Positions 25,780-34,912 are shown, counted from the first letter of the stretch. The stretch is DNA of 64,000 bases from Allomuricauda ruestringensis DSM 13258 (GCF_000224085.1 NC_015945.1:1127501-1191500), one strand, 5' to 3'. Made by a program: numbers and translations. Notes: generated by a model from the letters alone, not told the origin.

Positions 25780-27079
25780 GGGGCAATGTTACTTTTATAC
25801 GTTTCAATCTTTTTTTGTCCATACTTTCCACAATAAACTTGTAGTCCTTGAACAAAACCTTCTCTCCTATTTTTGGAAAACTACCTGATATTTCAAGCAC
25901 AAACCCTGCTATAGTTTCCGATTCGCCCTTTTTGCTTTCAAACTCATCCTCCTCTTCAATTTTAACTACACGGTAAAAGTCCTTGAGCGCCGTTTTGCCA
26001 TCAAACACATAATTAAAATCATCCAATTTGGAAAAAACAAGGTCTTCATCATCAAATTCGTCGCTGATGTCACCCACAATTTCTTCAATGATATCCTCCA
26101 GTGTTACAATTCCAGATGTTCCGCCATATTCATCCACCACAATGGCCAAATGGTTCTTCTTATCCTGAAATTCCAACAACAAATCGTCGAGTTTCTTGTT
26201 CTCTGGCACAAAATATGGTTCACGGATAAGTGACATCCAGTTAAAACTTTTTCTTTCAATATAAGGCAATAGATCCTTCACATAAAGAACACCCATAACG
26301 TTGTCCATATTTTCCGCAAATACGGGAATTCTGGAATATCCATTCTTTTTGATCTCTTCGAGTATTTCCGGAAACTTCATTTTCTCATTGACCGCGAATA
26401 TGTCTATCCTTGGCCGCATTACCTGCTTGGTATCCGTATTTCCAAAGGTTACTATCCCCTCCAATATCTTTTGCTCTTCCTTGGTCGTATCTCCTTCGGA
26501 TGCGAGTTCCAAGGCTTGCGAAAGGTGGTTAATGCTCAAATTGGATTTTTTCTTCCCCAATTTATCTTCTATGAACAAAGTAACAGAGCGCATTGGAGAA
26601 CTCAAGGGTGTAAGCAGATAACTTAACCCCTTTAAAGGAACTGCCATAAAATGGGAAAATTGTACTCGATTCCGATTGGCATATATTTTGGGAAGGATTT
26701 CACCAAACATCAATATTAAAAAGGTAGCCACCACCACCTCCAGTAAAAAGCGAAGGGTTCCATCAATATCTGCAAAAATGGTGTTACCAATGGAACTAAA
26801 CAAGAGTACTATACCAATATTGATGGTGTTATTGGCAATGAGAATCGTGGCCAATAACTTTTTAGGCTTTGTCAACAACTCCACAATCAACTTGCTTCGG
26901 GAAGAATTGCTCTCCTGCATTTCGTTGACATCGGTCTGTGACAAGCCAAAAAGTGCAACCTCTGCGGCTGAAATCAGAGCTGAACCAGCCAATAAAAGTA
27001 CTAGCACAACAATTTTTAAAGTGAAAATTCCACTAAACGCTGTAAAAATAAATGCCAAACAATGGGGCTCGGGATCCAA
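25769..27079 (-). CDS. gldE: Gliding motility-associated protein GldE (CNNM/CBS domain)
   Basis: A 436-residue inner-membrane protein related to CNNM/CorC-type transporters: an N-terminal CNNM domain with about four spans (LLAGSALISAAEVALFGLSQ, LATILIANNTINIGIVLLF), two CBS domains (about 210-335; PVFAENMDNVMGVLYVKDLL and HLAIVVDEYGGTSGIVTLEDIIEEIVGDI) and a C-terminal CorC_HlyC domain. The frame begins with TTG (LDPEPHCLAF), a start consistent with family N-termini of the form DPDPP. Coupled to gldD downstream. Confidence 0.92.
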   Translation of the reverse strand: MDPEPHCLAFIFTAFSGIFTLKIVVLVLLLAGSALISAAEVALFGLSQTDVNEMQESNSSRSKLIVELLTKPKKLLATILIANNTINIGIVLLFSSIGNTIFADIDGTLRFLLEVVVATFLILMFGEILPKIYANRNRVQFSHFMAVPLKGLSYLLTPLSSPMRSVTLFIEDKLGKKKSNLSINHLSQALELASEGDTTKEEQKILEGIVTFGNTDTKQVMRPRIDIFAVNEKMKFPEILEEIKKNGYSRIPVFAENMDNVMGVLYVKDLLPYIERKSFNWMSLIREPYFVPENKKLDDLLLEFQDKKNHLAIVVDEYGGTSGIVTLEDIIEEIVGDISDEFDDEDLVFSKLDDFNYVFDGKTALKDFYRVVKIEEEDEFESKKGESETIAGFVLEISGSFPKIGEKVLFKDYKFIVESMDKKRLKRIKVTLPHEA

Positions 27080-27106
27080 TTTAATATTGCTTTTTAAACT
27101 TTTATC

Positions 27107-27568
27107 TTAAAATGGTAAGTCATCTTCCTCTTCGGTATCATCGGCAGGTGCGGAAGGGCTTTCGGTCTTGGAAGGTTCTTGATAATTGGCAGGCGACGAA
27201 CCTGACGATTGCGCATTGGCCATACTCTCCTTTTTGGTGGTCAAAAAAGTAAAGTCCTGTACGTGCACTTCGGTGGTGTATCGGGTATTACCGTCCTCAC
27301 CTTGCCATTGCCTGTTTTTTAAACGGCCCTCCACATAAACCTTGTCACCCTTACTAAGGTACTTTTCACAAATTTCAGCGGCCTTGTTGCGCACGACAAC
27401 ATTGTGCCAATCCGTATTGGTCACTCTTTCACCCGTTTGCCTATTGGTATAGGTCTCGTTGGTGGCCAAAGGGAATCTGCCGATACAGTTTCCTCCTTCA
27501 AAATAGTGCATTTTCACTTCGTCTCCCAAATGCCCGATCAGCATTACTTTATTCAATGTTCCGCTCAT
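27107..27568 (-). CDS. ssb: Single-stranded DNA-binding protein
   Basis: A 153-residue OB-fold protein (MSGTLNKVMLIGHLGDEVKM... WHNVVVRNKAAEICEKYLSKGDKVYVEGRLKNRQW) that coats ssDNA in replication and repair. A flexible linker ends in EEEDDLPF, the acidic tip that recruits partner proteins (canonical DDDIPF). It lies between mutY and gldE, 27 bases from gldE. Confidence 0.97.
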   Translation of the reverse strand: MSGTLNKVMLIGHLGDEVKMHYFEGGNCIGRFPLATNETYTNRQTGERVTNTDWHNVVVRNKAAEICEKYLSKGDKVYVEGRLKNRQWQGEDGNTRYTTEVHVQDFTFLTTKKESMANAQSSGSSPANYQEPSKTESPSAPADDTEEEDDLPF

Positions 27569-27753
27569 ATCTCTCTTAATTAACGAACTCGTCTTAAGTT
27601 ATCCGAATCCGCTGCAAATTTATCTTTTGCACCCATTTTTACCTTTTTATCTTTCCGTAGCTCTGCTATGCAACTCAAAAAAGCCTTCAAATGGGCACAA
27701 AACTTTACATTTTCGCTTGAATCCAACAACTCAAGACCAGTTCATCAAAAGTA

Positions 27754-28791
27754 CTAAATTTTCAATGTCTTAATAAAATCTGCTATCAAAACTGGAACCG
27801 GAAAATTACCTATTTCATTCCATTGTGTTCCTTGCTCTAATATATGAGAAGTTTTTAGGATCCAAAATTGTGTATGTAAATGTTGATGTGATAGTTTGTG
27901 TACGATCGGCTCATTATTATATAATGATAGGGATTCCAATTCTGGAACATCCTCTTTTTCCTTGATCAATGGCTTCAATGCTTCGGCCTGAAGCTTTTTC
28001 TCCGACTCGATCAATGGAAACTGATACAGGTTCTGCCAAATGCCCTTGCCCCTGCGTTGCTCTAAGATGGTGTTTTCGTTTTGATCCAACAATACCAAAT
28101 AGTTAAAGTAGCGATTTCTAACCTTGGTTTTGTTTTGCTTTACAGGTAGACTGTCCACTTTATTCTCTTTTAAAGCAACACAGCTGTCTTGAAGCGGGCA
28201 CAATAAACAGTACGGTTTTTTAGGAGCACACTGTATAGCGCCAAACTCCATTATCCCTTGATTATAATCTCGTATATTCCTTTCATCCATCACCTCACGG
28301 GCGAGTTCTTTAAAATATTTGATACCCTGCGTACTATTAATAGGTATATCCACCCCAAAATATCGCGACAAAACACGATACACATTACCATCAACTACAG
28401 GTTCTGGCTCATCAAAACAGAAAGATGCGATGGCACTAGCCGTATAATCGCCAACCCCTTTTAAGGATTTTAACGCCTTATAAGTCTTCGGGAACTCTCC
28501 ATTAAAATCATTAACGACCATTTTGGCAGCAGCATGCAGATTGCGTGCACGAGAGTAGTATCCTAGTCCTTGCCAAAGCTTTAACACCTGTTCTTCTGGT
28601 GCATTCGCAAGGTCAAAAACCGTTGGAAAAGCCTCCACAAAGCTATAATAATAAGGCATTCCCTGCGCTACGCGGGTTTGTTGCAGTATAATTTCCGATA
28701 ACCAAACTTTATAGGGTTCCCGTGTTTCTCTCCAGGGAAGCTCACGTTGATGTTCACGGTACCAATTCAGAATTTTTGGGGCAAAAATCAT
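27754..28791 (-). CDS. mutY: A/G-specific adenine DNA glycosylase
   Basis: A 345-residue repair glycosylase that removes adenine mispaired with 8-oxoguanine. Visible: catalytic Glu33 (LSEIILQQTRV), helix-hairpin-helix LKGVGDYTASAIAS with catalytic Asp134 in VVDGNVYRVLSR, the iron-sulfur ligands Cys188-x6-Cys195-x2-Cys198-x5-Cys204, and a C-terminal NUDIX-like 8-oxoG recognition domain (about 230-340). Length is typical. It heads the mutY-ssb-gldE-gldD group. Confidence 0.96.
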   Translation of the reverse strand: MIFAPKILNWYREHQRELPWRETREPYKVWLSEIILQQTRVAQGMPYYYSFVEAFPTVFDLANAPEEQVLKLWQGLGYYSRARNLHAAAKMVVNDFNGEFPKTYKALKSLKGVGDYTASAIASFCFDEPEPVVDGNVYRVLSRYFGVDIPINSTQGIKYFKELAREVMDERNIRDYNQGIMEFGAIQCAPKKPYCLLCPLQDSCVALKENKVDSLPVKQNKTKVRNRYFNYLVLLDQNENTILEQRRGKGIWQNLYQFPLIESEKKLQAEALKPLIKEKEDVPELESLSLYNNEPIVHKLSHQHLHTQFWILKTSHILEQGTQWNEIGNFPVPVLIADFIKTLKI

Positions 28792-28872
28792 TCGATAAAG
28801 TAATAAAGTTCAAATGTATTAGTTTATATACTTAAAATTAAAGGGTTAAAGGGAAAGATTAATTTTAATGTT

Positions 28873-28880
28873 TATATTTG
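28873..28880 (+). promoter_or_regulatory. -7 element TATATTTG for the HU-family gene
   Basis: TATATTTGCAAGCCG matches TAnnTTTG with the frequent following GC, 35 bases upstream of the ATG at 28916. Confidence 0.65.
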
Positions 28881-28915
28881 CAAGCCGAAAAAAATTAGAA
28901 AATTAATTAGAAGTA

Positions 28916-29206
28916 ATGACGAAAGCAGATATTGTAACTAGGATCTCAGAAAAACTAGGTATTGAAAAAGGAGATGTGCAAGCGACAGTAGAATCCTTTA
29001 TGGAAGAGGTAAAATCATCCTTGGAGAATGGTGATAATGTTTATTTAAGAGGTTTTGGTAGTTTTATCATCAAGACCAGAGCGGAAAAAACAGGTAGAAA
29101 TATCTCTAAGAACACTACCATTAAAATTCCTGCACACAATATTCCTGCATTTAAGCCGGCCAAAGTTTTTGTGGAAGGCGTAAAGACTAACGTACAAGTA
29201 AAATAA
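28916..29206 (+). CDS. HU/IHF family DNA-bending protein
   Basis: A 96-residue nucleoid protein: MTKADIVTRISEKLGIEKGDV, then the core LENGDNVYLRGFGSFIIKTRAEKTGRN and the DNA-intercalating arm ISKNTTIKIPAHNIPAFKPAK with the key proline. It dimerises and bends DNA. It is followed by a 29-codon basic ORF and then the RNase G gene, a conserved flavobacterial neighbourhood. HU-beta and IHF-like forms cannot be told apart by eye. Confidence 0.95.
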   Translation: MTKADIVTRISEKLGIEKGDVQATVESFMEEVKSSLENGDNVYLRGFGSFIIKTRAEKTGRNISKNTTIKIPAHNIPAFKPAKVFVEGVKTNVQVK

Positions 29207-29234
29207 TATAATAACACACTAAAGCAAGAGCCAT

Positions 29235-29324
29235 ATGCCGAGTGGAAAGAAAAGAAAAAGACATAAGGTAGCTACGCACAAGCGCAAGAAGCGCAGAAGA
29301 GCTAACCGACACAAGAAAAAGTAG
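29235..29324 (+). CDS. 29-aa highly basic peptide, probable ribosome- or RNA-associated protein
   Basis: A short frame (MPSGKKRKRHKVATHKRKKR then RANRHKKK) in which about 60 percent of residues are Lys, Arg or His. It lies 28 bases after the HU-family gene and its stop codon TAG falls inside the stem of the terminator that follows. The composition resembles minimal ribosomal proteins of the THX/bL38 type; I have not been able to confirm which, if any. Coding is supported by the clean ATG, the extreme but non-random composition and the fixed terminator position. Confidence 0.75.
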   Translation: MPSGKKRKRHKVATHKRKKRRRANRHKKK

Positions 29325-29346
29325 TTGTTTCAACTACTTTTTCGTT
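29316..29346 (+). terminator. Terminator overlapping the stop codon of the 29-aa peptide
   Basis: A perfect 12-bp stem (AAAAAGTAGTTG with CAACTACTTTTT) and a TTT loop, ending in a T run. The TAG stop at 29322-29324 lies in the left arm, so a terminating ribosome would sit on the hairpin. Confidence 0.85.
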
Positions 29347-29433
29347 TTACCCTATCACGTTCTTTGACATAGAGATTCAAGAAACGAATTTCAATCGGTT
29401 CGAAAAATAACCGATACTATATATTGTTTAATC

Positions 29434-29462
29434 ATTTATCCCAAAATTCATGTGGGATAAAT
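29434..29462 (+). promoter_or_regulatory. Stem-loop in the RNase G leader, 14 bases before the start codon
   Basis: A 10-bp stem (ATTTATCCCA with TGGGATAAAT) with a 9-nt loop. Its position immediately before a GTG start suggests it could be a cleavage or binding site for the enzyme itself, as known for the E. coli rne leader. That role is inferred. Confidence 0.45.
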
Positions 29463-29476
29463 AAAAATCGATTCAG

Positions 29477-31027
29477 GTGAATAGAGAATTAATAGTAAGA
29501 TCTACGCCAGATGCAGTCGATTTTGCCTTACTAAAGGATGGAAAATTAGTAGAATTACACAAAGAAGAAGACAACAATAACTTTTCCGTAGGGGATATCT
29601 TCCTAGCCAAGATCAGAAAACCCGTTACAGGCCTAAATGCAGCATTTGTAAATGTAGGTTATGAAAAAGATGCGTTCCTGCACTACCACGACCTAGGCCC
29701 GCAACTGTCTTCCATGTTAAAATTCATTAAACAAGCTAGAACAGGGAAACTAAAAGATTTTTCCCTGAAAAATTTTCCGTTTGAAAAAGACATTGACAAG
29801 AATGGCAGCATCAACGATGTACTAAAAGCCAATCAGTCACTACTGGTACAAATAGTAAAAGAACCCATATCAACAAAGGGGCCAAGAATAAGCTCCGAGC
29901 TTTCCATAGCCGGGCGATTTTTGGTCATGGTGCCTTTTTCCGATAGAGTCTCGGTATCCCAAAAAATAGCGAGCAAGGAAGAAAAAGACAGACTTATTAG
30001 ACTTGTAAAAAGTATTAAGCCCAAGGGATTTGGAGTAATCATCCGTACCGTAGCAGAAGGCAAAAAGGTTGCAGAACTGGATAAAGATCTACAGAACTTG
30101 TTTTCCAAATGGACAAACATGTGCAAGAAATTGCAGCGGGCGTCGCATCCATCCAAAGTTTTGGTGGAACTGAACAGGGCGTCATCCATCCTTCGGGATG
30201 TCTTCAACGATTCCTTTACCGGAATTCACGTTGATGAAGAAACACTCTACAACCAAATCAAGGATTATTTGCATGAAATTGCACCTCAAAAAGAATCCAT
30301 TGTAAAGTTGTATACCGGTTCGGCCCCTATTTTCGAAAAATTTGGGATAGAACGTCAAATCAAGACCTCTTTTGGCCGAACAGCATCCATGAGCCGTGGG
30401 GCTTACCTTATTATTGAACATACCGAAGCTTTGCACGTAATAGATGTAAACAGTGGCAACCGTTCCAATAAGGCAAAAAACCAAGAAGATACCGCTTTAG
30501 AAGTAAACCTTTTGGCCGCAACCGAAATTGCTAGACAATTACGTTTGCGCGACATGGGCGGAATTATTGTTATTGACTTTATTGATATGACCAAAGGTGA
30601 CCACAGACGAAAATTGTTTGACCACCTTAGGGATGAAATGAAGGACGACAGAGCAAAACACAAGATTTTGCCGCCCAGTAAATTCGGTCTTGTACAAATT
30701 ACAAGGCAAAGGGTTCGTCCGGAAATGAATATCAAAACCAGTGAGGAAAACCCGAACGGGACAGGGGCCGAAGTTGAAGCTCCAATTGTATTGATTGACA
30801 AAATTCAGTCAGATTTAGAGCGAATCCTTAAGCCAGACCGCAAAAACAACGGAATTGTATTGAACATACACCCGTTTATTGCAGCTTACCTTACCAAGGG
30901 GTTCCCTTCTATCCGTTCCAAATGGTTTAAAACTTATAAAAAGTGGATTAAAATCCAACCAAGGGATGCTTACAGGTACCTAGAATATCGTTTTAAGGAC
31001 AAGGACGGTAAAACAATACGTCCATAA
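29477..31027 (+). CDS. rng: Ribonuclease G (RNase E/G family)
   Basis: A 516-residue endoribonuclease acting in rRNA maturation and mRNA decay. It starts at GTG (MNRELIVRSTPDAVDFALLKDG). An S1 domain is followed by the catalytic domain with Mg ligands Asp323 (HVIDVNSGN) and Asp367 (IVIDFIDMTKGDHRR), spaced 44 residues apart as in RNase E (43). The zinc-link motif CPxCxGTG of E. coli RNase E is replaced by ENPNGTG, so both cysteines are missing and dimerisation must differ. No C-terminal degradosome scaffold is present. Confidence 0.95.
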   Translation: MNRELIVRSTPDAVDFALLKDGKLVELHKEEDNNNFSVGDIFLAKIRKPVTGLNAAFVNVGYEKDAFLHYHDLGPQLSSMLKFIKQARTGKLKDFSLKNFPFEKDIDKNGSINDVLKANQSLLVQIVKEPISTKGPRISSELSIAGRFLVMVPFSDRVSVSQKIASKEEKDRLIRLVKSIKPKGFGVIIRTVAEGKKVAELDKDLQNLFSKWTNMCKKLQRASHPSKVLVELNRASSILRDVFNDSFTGIHVDEETLYNQIKDYLHEIAPQKESIVKLYTGSAPIFEKFGIERQIKTSFGRTASMSRGAYLIIEHTEALHVIDVNSGNRSNKAKNQEDTALEVNLLAATEIARQLRLRDMGGIIVIDFIDMTKGDHRRKLFDHLRDEMKDDRAKHKILPPSKFGLVQITRQRVRPEMNIKTSEENPNGTGAEVEAPIVLIDKIQSDLERILKPDRKNNGIVLNIHPFIAAYLTKGFPSIRSKWFKTYKKWIKIQPRDAYRYLEYRFKDKDGKTIRP

Positions 31028-31030
31028 TAC

Positions 31031-31063
31031 AAAGCGACTCCAGAAATGGGGTCGCTTTTTTTG
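31031..31063 (+). terminator. Terminator of the RNase G gene
   Basis: AAAGCGACTCC pairs with GGGGTCGCTTT around AGAAAT and ends in a T run, 4 bases after the stop codon. Confidence 0.9.
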
Positions 31064-31088
31064 TTTTTACCAGTTTAGTGCAAAACAG

Positions 31089-31096
31089 TATTTTTG
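31089..31096 (+). promoter_or_regulatory. -7 element TATTTTTG for the glycosidase lipoprotein
   Basis: TATTTTTG matches TAnnTTTG, 19 bases before the ATG at 31115. It also shows that the longer frame opening (TTG at 31094) overlaps the promoter and is not used. Confidence 0.55.
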
Positions 31097-31114
31097 GTAT
31101 ACAACATCCTCACC

Positions 31115-33484
31115 ATGAAAAAAATATCATCAGCGTTATTCAGTTTATTCATTTTGGCATGTTCATCAAAAGCCGAACGGTCTTTGACCAACCTTTTAAA
31201 TGATTCCACTAAAATAGAAGGTAAAAAGAGCTACTTGGGTTCCCCTTATGTTACCGCAGGTAACAGACTATACATGGTTGGCCATCAAGATGGAACCTTT
31301 CCTGCTCTAGGCTGGCATATAAAAGGAGAAATGGGGGGTATCTGGAACCACCCCATAAAACTTATGGACGGTTTTGAGGTAGAAATGGCAATCAACGACC
31401 GTGTATTGCAATTGAACAAGGCCTCTGAGTTTGTGAACTACCCGTACGCAAATAAACATGTATTCGAATTTGAAGAAGAAGGCCTCGTAATTGAAAGGAT
31501 TCAATTTGTCCCCGATAATATTCAAGGTATTTTAATCCAGTTTGTTATCAAAAATAACAATACAAAAAAAATTGACGGCAAGGTAAAGTTTACTGGTCAT
31601 ACCAACTTGCGGCCAACGTGGCTGGGAGAGCGTTCCAATATGATGGACTCCAAAGATTCCAGTATTCTAGAAGAAAACTATTGGGTTGTTAAGGATAGTT
31701 TAAATACTTGGTATACTATTTTTGGATCGGACCAAAAAGCCATTTCTTCTGAAGAACTTAAAAATTCCGACAAACCCAATGGTGTCTCCAATTCACTTGA
31801 ATATGTTGTTGCGATTCCAGCACAATCTGAGAAAACCCTCAATATTGCCTTGGCCGGCTCCTATGATTCCCGCGAAGATGCAACTAACACCTACAACAAT
31901 ATTCTAAAGAACTTTGTTCCTATGGCCAAAGCAAAAAAAGCTCGTTACAAGGAACTCGCGAACCAGTCCAAGCTTACCATACCGGACAAACACCTACAAG
32001 AAACATTTGAATGGTTAAAATACAATTGCGATTGGCTGGTACGCACGATTCCCGAGATTGGCTCGGGCATTGGCGCAGGTATACCTGATTATCCTTGGTA
32101 TTTTGGGGTGGACAGTGAGTATGCACTCAAAGGGTATATGGCCATTGGTCAAGATGAAATTGTGGAGCAAACAATCCGGCTTTTGGACAGTGTTTCCATG
32201 GCAGTCAACGGCAATGGAAGAATTCTTCATGAAATGTCCACAAACGGTATTGTTTTCAATAAAGGAAATATTAATGAAACTCCCCAATTTGCATCATTGA
32301 TATGGGAAATCTATAAATGGAACGGAGACAAAGAATTTCTTAAAAAGTATTTTCCAACCGTAAAGAAAGGACTAAAGTGGTTATTGGAAGAAAATGATGA
32401 TAACAAAAATCTTTTTCCAGATGGTTTTGGCATGATGGAAATACACGGTCTGGACAGTGAAATGATTGATGTTGCTGCTTACACGCAAAAAGCTTTTGCT
32501 GATGCCCACCTTATGGCACTTGAGCTGGACGAAACTGAATTGGCACTTGAATACCAGCAATTGGCTGATGAATTGAAGAAAAAAATAAATACCGGTTTTT
32601 GGTCAGAAACTTTTAAATCCTATGCAGATTTTATCGGAACCGACAAGCAGGCCCTGAAATTAATCGAAGATGCCTTGGTCAGGGCCGATACGCTCAACAA
32701 ACCATGGGCAATTGAAGAACTTGAAACTACCAAAAAACAAATTTTGAGCAATCCGTCCAACGAGCCCAGACCTTTTGTTCTTTACCACAATTGGGTAGTA
32801 AACACTCCTATGGAAATGGGTATAGCCGATTCTACCAAAGCAATAGTGGCTTTGGACAACGCAAAACAATTTACAAATCCTTTTGGGGTATTCGTCACCG
32901 GTATTGATCGCGATGAGACAGCTGGTGAAGACGATGGCTCGTTTAAAGGAAGCAAGGTTTTTTCCTACACAGGTGCTGTGATGACATTGCCCACTGGGGT
33001 GCAAGCTGTTGCAGAAAATAATTATGGCCGCCCAGACCAAGCATTGGATTATTTAAAAAAAATGTCCCGTTCCTTTAGCTACGCGCTTCCTGGAAGTATT
33101 TATGAGGTTTCCCCAGATTACGGGATGATGACACAGGCTTGGAACATTTATGCCTTTGCCGTGCCCATCGTAAACCAGTTCTTTGGAATTAAGCCCTTAG
33201 CACACCAAAAAACCATCATTATTGAGCCTCAAATGCCAAAAGAATGGGACAATGCTTCGCTGGAAAATGTAAAAGTTGGAGACAACGAAATTTCCGTATG
33301 GCATACCACATCAAAAACTGGTCATCAAATCAAAGTACAACAAACAAAAACTGACTGGAAAATTAAACTTATTTTACCAGAAGCAAACTATAATATAAAC
33401 GAAGGTAATCCAGAAACAATAAACGAAAACGGTAAAACCATATTCACTTTTTCGGACAACATTATTTTGGTAACCAAAAGCTAA
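31115..33484 (+). CDS. Six-hairpin glycosidase lipoprotein (amylo-alpha-1,6-glucosidase/trehalase-like)
   Basis: A 789-residue protein with a lipoprotein signal (MKKISSALFSLFILAC; lipid on Cys16). An N-terminal beta-sandwich (about 30-260) is followed by an (alpha/alpha)6 barrel (about 290-690; CDWLVRTIPEIGSG, YPWYFGVDSEYALKGYM, LFPDGFGMMEIHG, GMMTQAWNIYAFA) and a short C-terminal beta domain. The fold and the Trp/Asp-rich motifs fit glycogen-debranching-enzyme C-terminal or GH63-like glycosidases. Substrate is unknown and no SusCD pair or other carbohydrate genes adjoin it. It is followed 6 bases later by recX. Confidence 0.78.
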   Translation: MKKISSALFSLFILACSSKAERSLTNLLNDSTKIEGKKSYLGSPYVTAGNRLYMVGHQDGTFPALGWHIKGEMGGIWNHPIKLMDGFEVEMAINDRVLQLNKASEFVNYPYANKHVFEFEEEGLVIERIQFVPDNIQGILIQFVIKNNNTKKIDGKVKFTGHTNLRPTWLGERSNMMDSKDSSILEENYWVVKDSLNTWYTIFGSDQKAISSEELKNSDKPNGVSNSLEYVVAIPAQSEKTLNIALAGSYDSREDATNTYNNILKNFVPMAKAKKARYKELANQSKLTIPDKHLQETFEWLKYNCDWLVRTIPEIGSGIGAGIPDYPWYFGVDSEYALKGYMAIGQDEIVEQTIRLLDSVSMAVNGNGRILHEMSTNGIVFNKGNINETPQFASLIWEIYKWNGDKEFLKKYFPTVKKGLKWLLEENDDNKNLFPDGFGMMEIHGLDSEMIDVAAYTQKAFADAHLMALELDETELALEYQQLADELKKKINTGFWSETFKSYADFIGTDKQALKLIEDALVRADTLNKPWAIEELETTKKQILSNPSNEPRPFVLYHNWVVNTPMEMGIADSTKAIVALDNAKQFTNPFGVFVTGIDRDETAGEDDGSFKGSKVFSYTGAVMTLPTGVQAVAENNYGRPDQALDYLKKMSRSFSYALPGSIYEVSPDYGMMTQAWNIYAFAVPIVNQFFGIKPLAHQKTIIIEPQMPKEWDNASLENVKVGDNEISVWHTTSKTGHQIKVQQTKTDWKIKLILPEANYNINEGNPETINENGKTIFTFSDNIILVTKS

Positions 33485-33490
33485 GCCAAA

Positions 33491-33976
33491 ATGAATTCAC
33501 GGTTTTATTCTCAAAAATATTACTCCTTTCAAGAGGCTATAAAAAAAATGGAGCATTACTGTGCCTACCAAGAGCGCTGCCATAAAGAAGTTACGGAAAA
33601 GTTGAAGCATATGAACATGATTCCTGAAGCCATAGATCAAATTTTGGGACACCTCATCCAAGAGAACTACCTCAACGAAGAGCGCTTCGCCAAGGCCTTT
33701 GCCAGAGGTAAGTTCGGTATTAAAAAGTGGGGGGCAAATCGTATCGTTAGAGAACTAAAGTTCAGGGATATTTCTGCTTACAATATTAAAAGTGCCCTTG
33801 CGGAAATACAGCACGAAGATTACCTTGAGACTTTTGACGAACTCGCCAGAAAACGTTTGGATCAAATCAAAGAAAAGAACCCATTGAAAAGAAAGAAAAA
33901 ATTAGCTGATTATTTGCTATATCGCGGTTGGGAAAGCCATTTGGTATATGAAAAAGCCAATGAGCTTATCAAATAA
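33491..33976 (+). CDS. recX: RecX family regulator
   Basis: A 161-residue helical protein that in other bacteria restrains RecA filament growth. Three-helix RecX repeats are seen: YSFQEAIKKMEHYCAYQERCHKEVTEKL, then LIQENYLNEERFAKAFARGKFGIKKWGANRIVRELKFRDIS, and a C-terminal repeat ending LLYRGWESHLVYEKANEL. Length fits. It is not beside recA here and lies 6 bases after the glycosidase gene. Confidence 0.9.
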   Translation: MNSRFYSQKYYSFQEAIKKMEHYCAYQERCHKEVTEKLKHMNMIPEAIDQILGHLIQENYLNEERFAKAFARGKFGIKKWGANRIVRELKFRDISAYNIKSALAEIQHEDYLETFDELARKRLDQIKEKNPLKRKKKLADYLLYRGWESHLVYEKANELIK

Positions 33977-33984
33977 AGGCACTT

Positions 33985-34854
33985 CTAATCCTGAACCAAT
34001 AATTTCTGTGTTCGCTCCACAGCCTTTTCATTCTTCCAATCAATCCACTCTTGACCCTTGACCTTTCGCATCAAATTATCAAAATGCCGCATTATCAAAA
34101 TATTATAGACTGCCTTTCCAAAATTTTTCGGCTTTCGTGCAATCGCTCGCAGACTCATTGAAAATCCAGGGGTAATGTATTTCATATGATGCCAATACCC
34201 TTCGGGTATGTAGAGAACGTTACCATGCTCCAAATGTGCAACATGTCCTTTGGCATATTGTAAAGCGGGCCATTTATCAAGGTCAGGGTCAGCAAAATCG
34301 ATATCTTCCCGCGTAATCAAGGAGTGTGGAATCTTGTACAAGAATTTAGTTTCCGATTGCGAGAAAAGGATGCATTGCTTCTTCCCCTCAAAATGAAAAT
34401 GAAAAATATTGGCCAAATCAATGTCGTAATGCATAAACGTATGCGAGTTCTCTCCACCAAAAAAAAGCATGGGCAATCCCTTCATGAGGCGCAATCCAAA
34501 ATCTGGATAGGAAAAATCCTTTTGTAATTCGGGAACTTCTTTAAGCAAATTCCAAAGAAATATACGGTATTTGGTAGGGCTTTTTTTTAGTAGATCCACA
34601 TAATTGGCCAGCTTCATTTTAGCGTGTGGTTCGTTAAATCCTTCGTCATGTTTTACTGGGCGATCATCATACAAAGGAACCTCCTTATCCCCTGCCACCT
34701 CTTTTACATAGTCCAAGCTCCATTTGGAATACGCTGGCCAATCCTCAATAAACCGCTCAATGACGACAGGTTTTTGGGGCTTGAAATATTTTTGGAGGAA
34801 CTCTTTCTTGGAAAGGGTTTTCTCCCGAGGTATCTGTTCAAGATTCAGCTTCAA
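33985..34854 (-). CDS. JmjC/cupin_8 family Fe(II)- and 2-oxoglutarate-dependent oxygenase
   Basis: A 289-residue cytosolic protein of the cupin_8 (JmjC-like) family. The metal-binding HxD pair lies in FMHYDIDLANIFH and the distal His in YIPEGYWHHMKYI; the preceding KKQCILFSQSETKFLY strand is typical of hydroxylases that act on proteins or small molecules. The only start is TTG at 34854 (LKLNLEQIPREKTLSKKEF). It converges on recX with an 8-base gap. Substrate is unknown. Confidence 0.85.
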   Translation of the reverse strand: MKLNLEQIPREKTLSKKEFLQKYFKPQKPVVIERFIEDWPAYSKWSLDYVKEVAGDKEVPLYDDRPVKHDEGFNEPHAKMKLANYVDLLKKSPTKYRIFLWNLLKEVPELQKDFSYPDFGLRLMKGLPMLFFGGENSHTFMHYDIDLANIFHFHFEGKKQCILFSQSETKFLYKIPHSLITREDIDFADPDLDKWPALQYAKGHVAHLEHGNVLYIPEGYWHHMKYITPGFSMSLRAIARKPKNFGKAVYNILIMRHFDNLMRKVKGQEWIDWKNEKAVERTQKLLVQD

Positions 34855-34912
34855 AATTTCAAGGAATTTGAAACCACTAAATTAGTAAAAGCATTTGAAA
34901 TGGATGGCGAAC

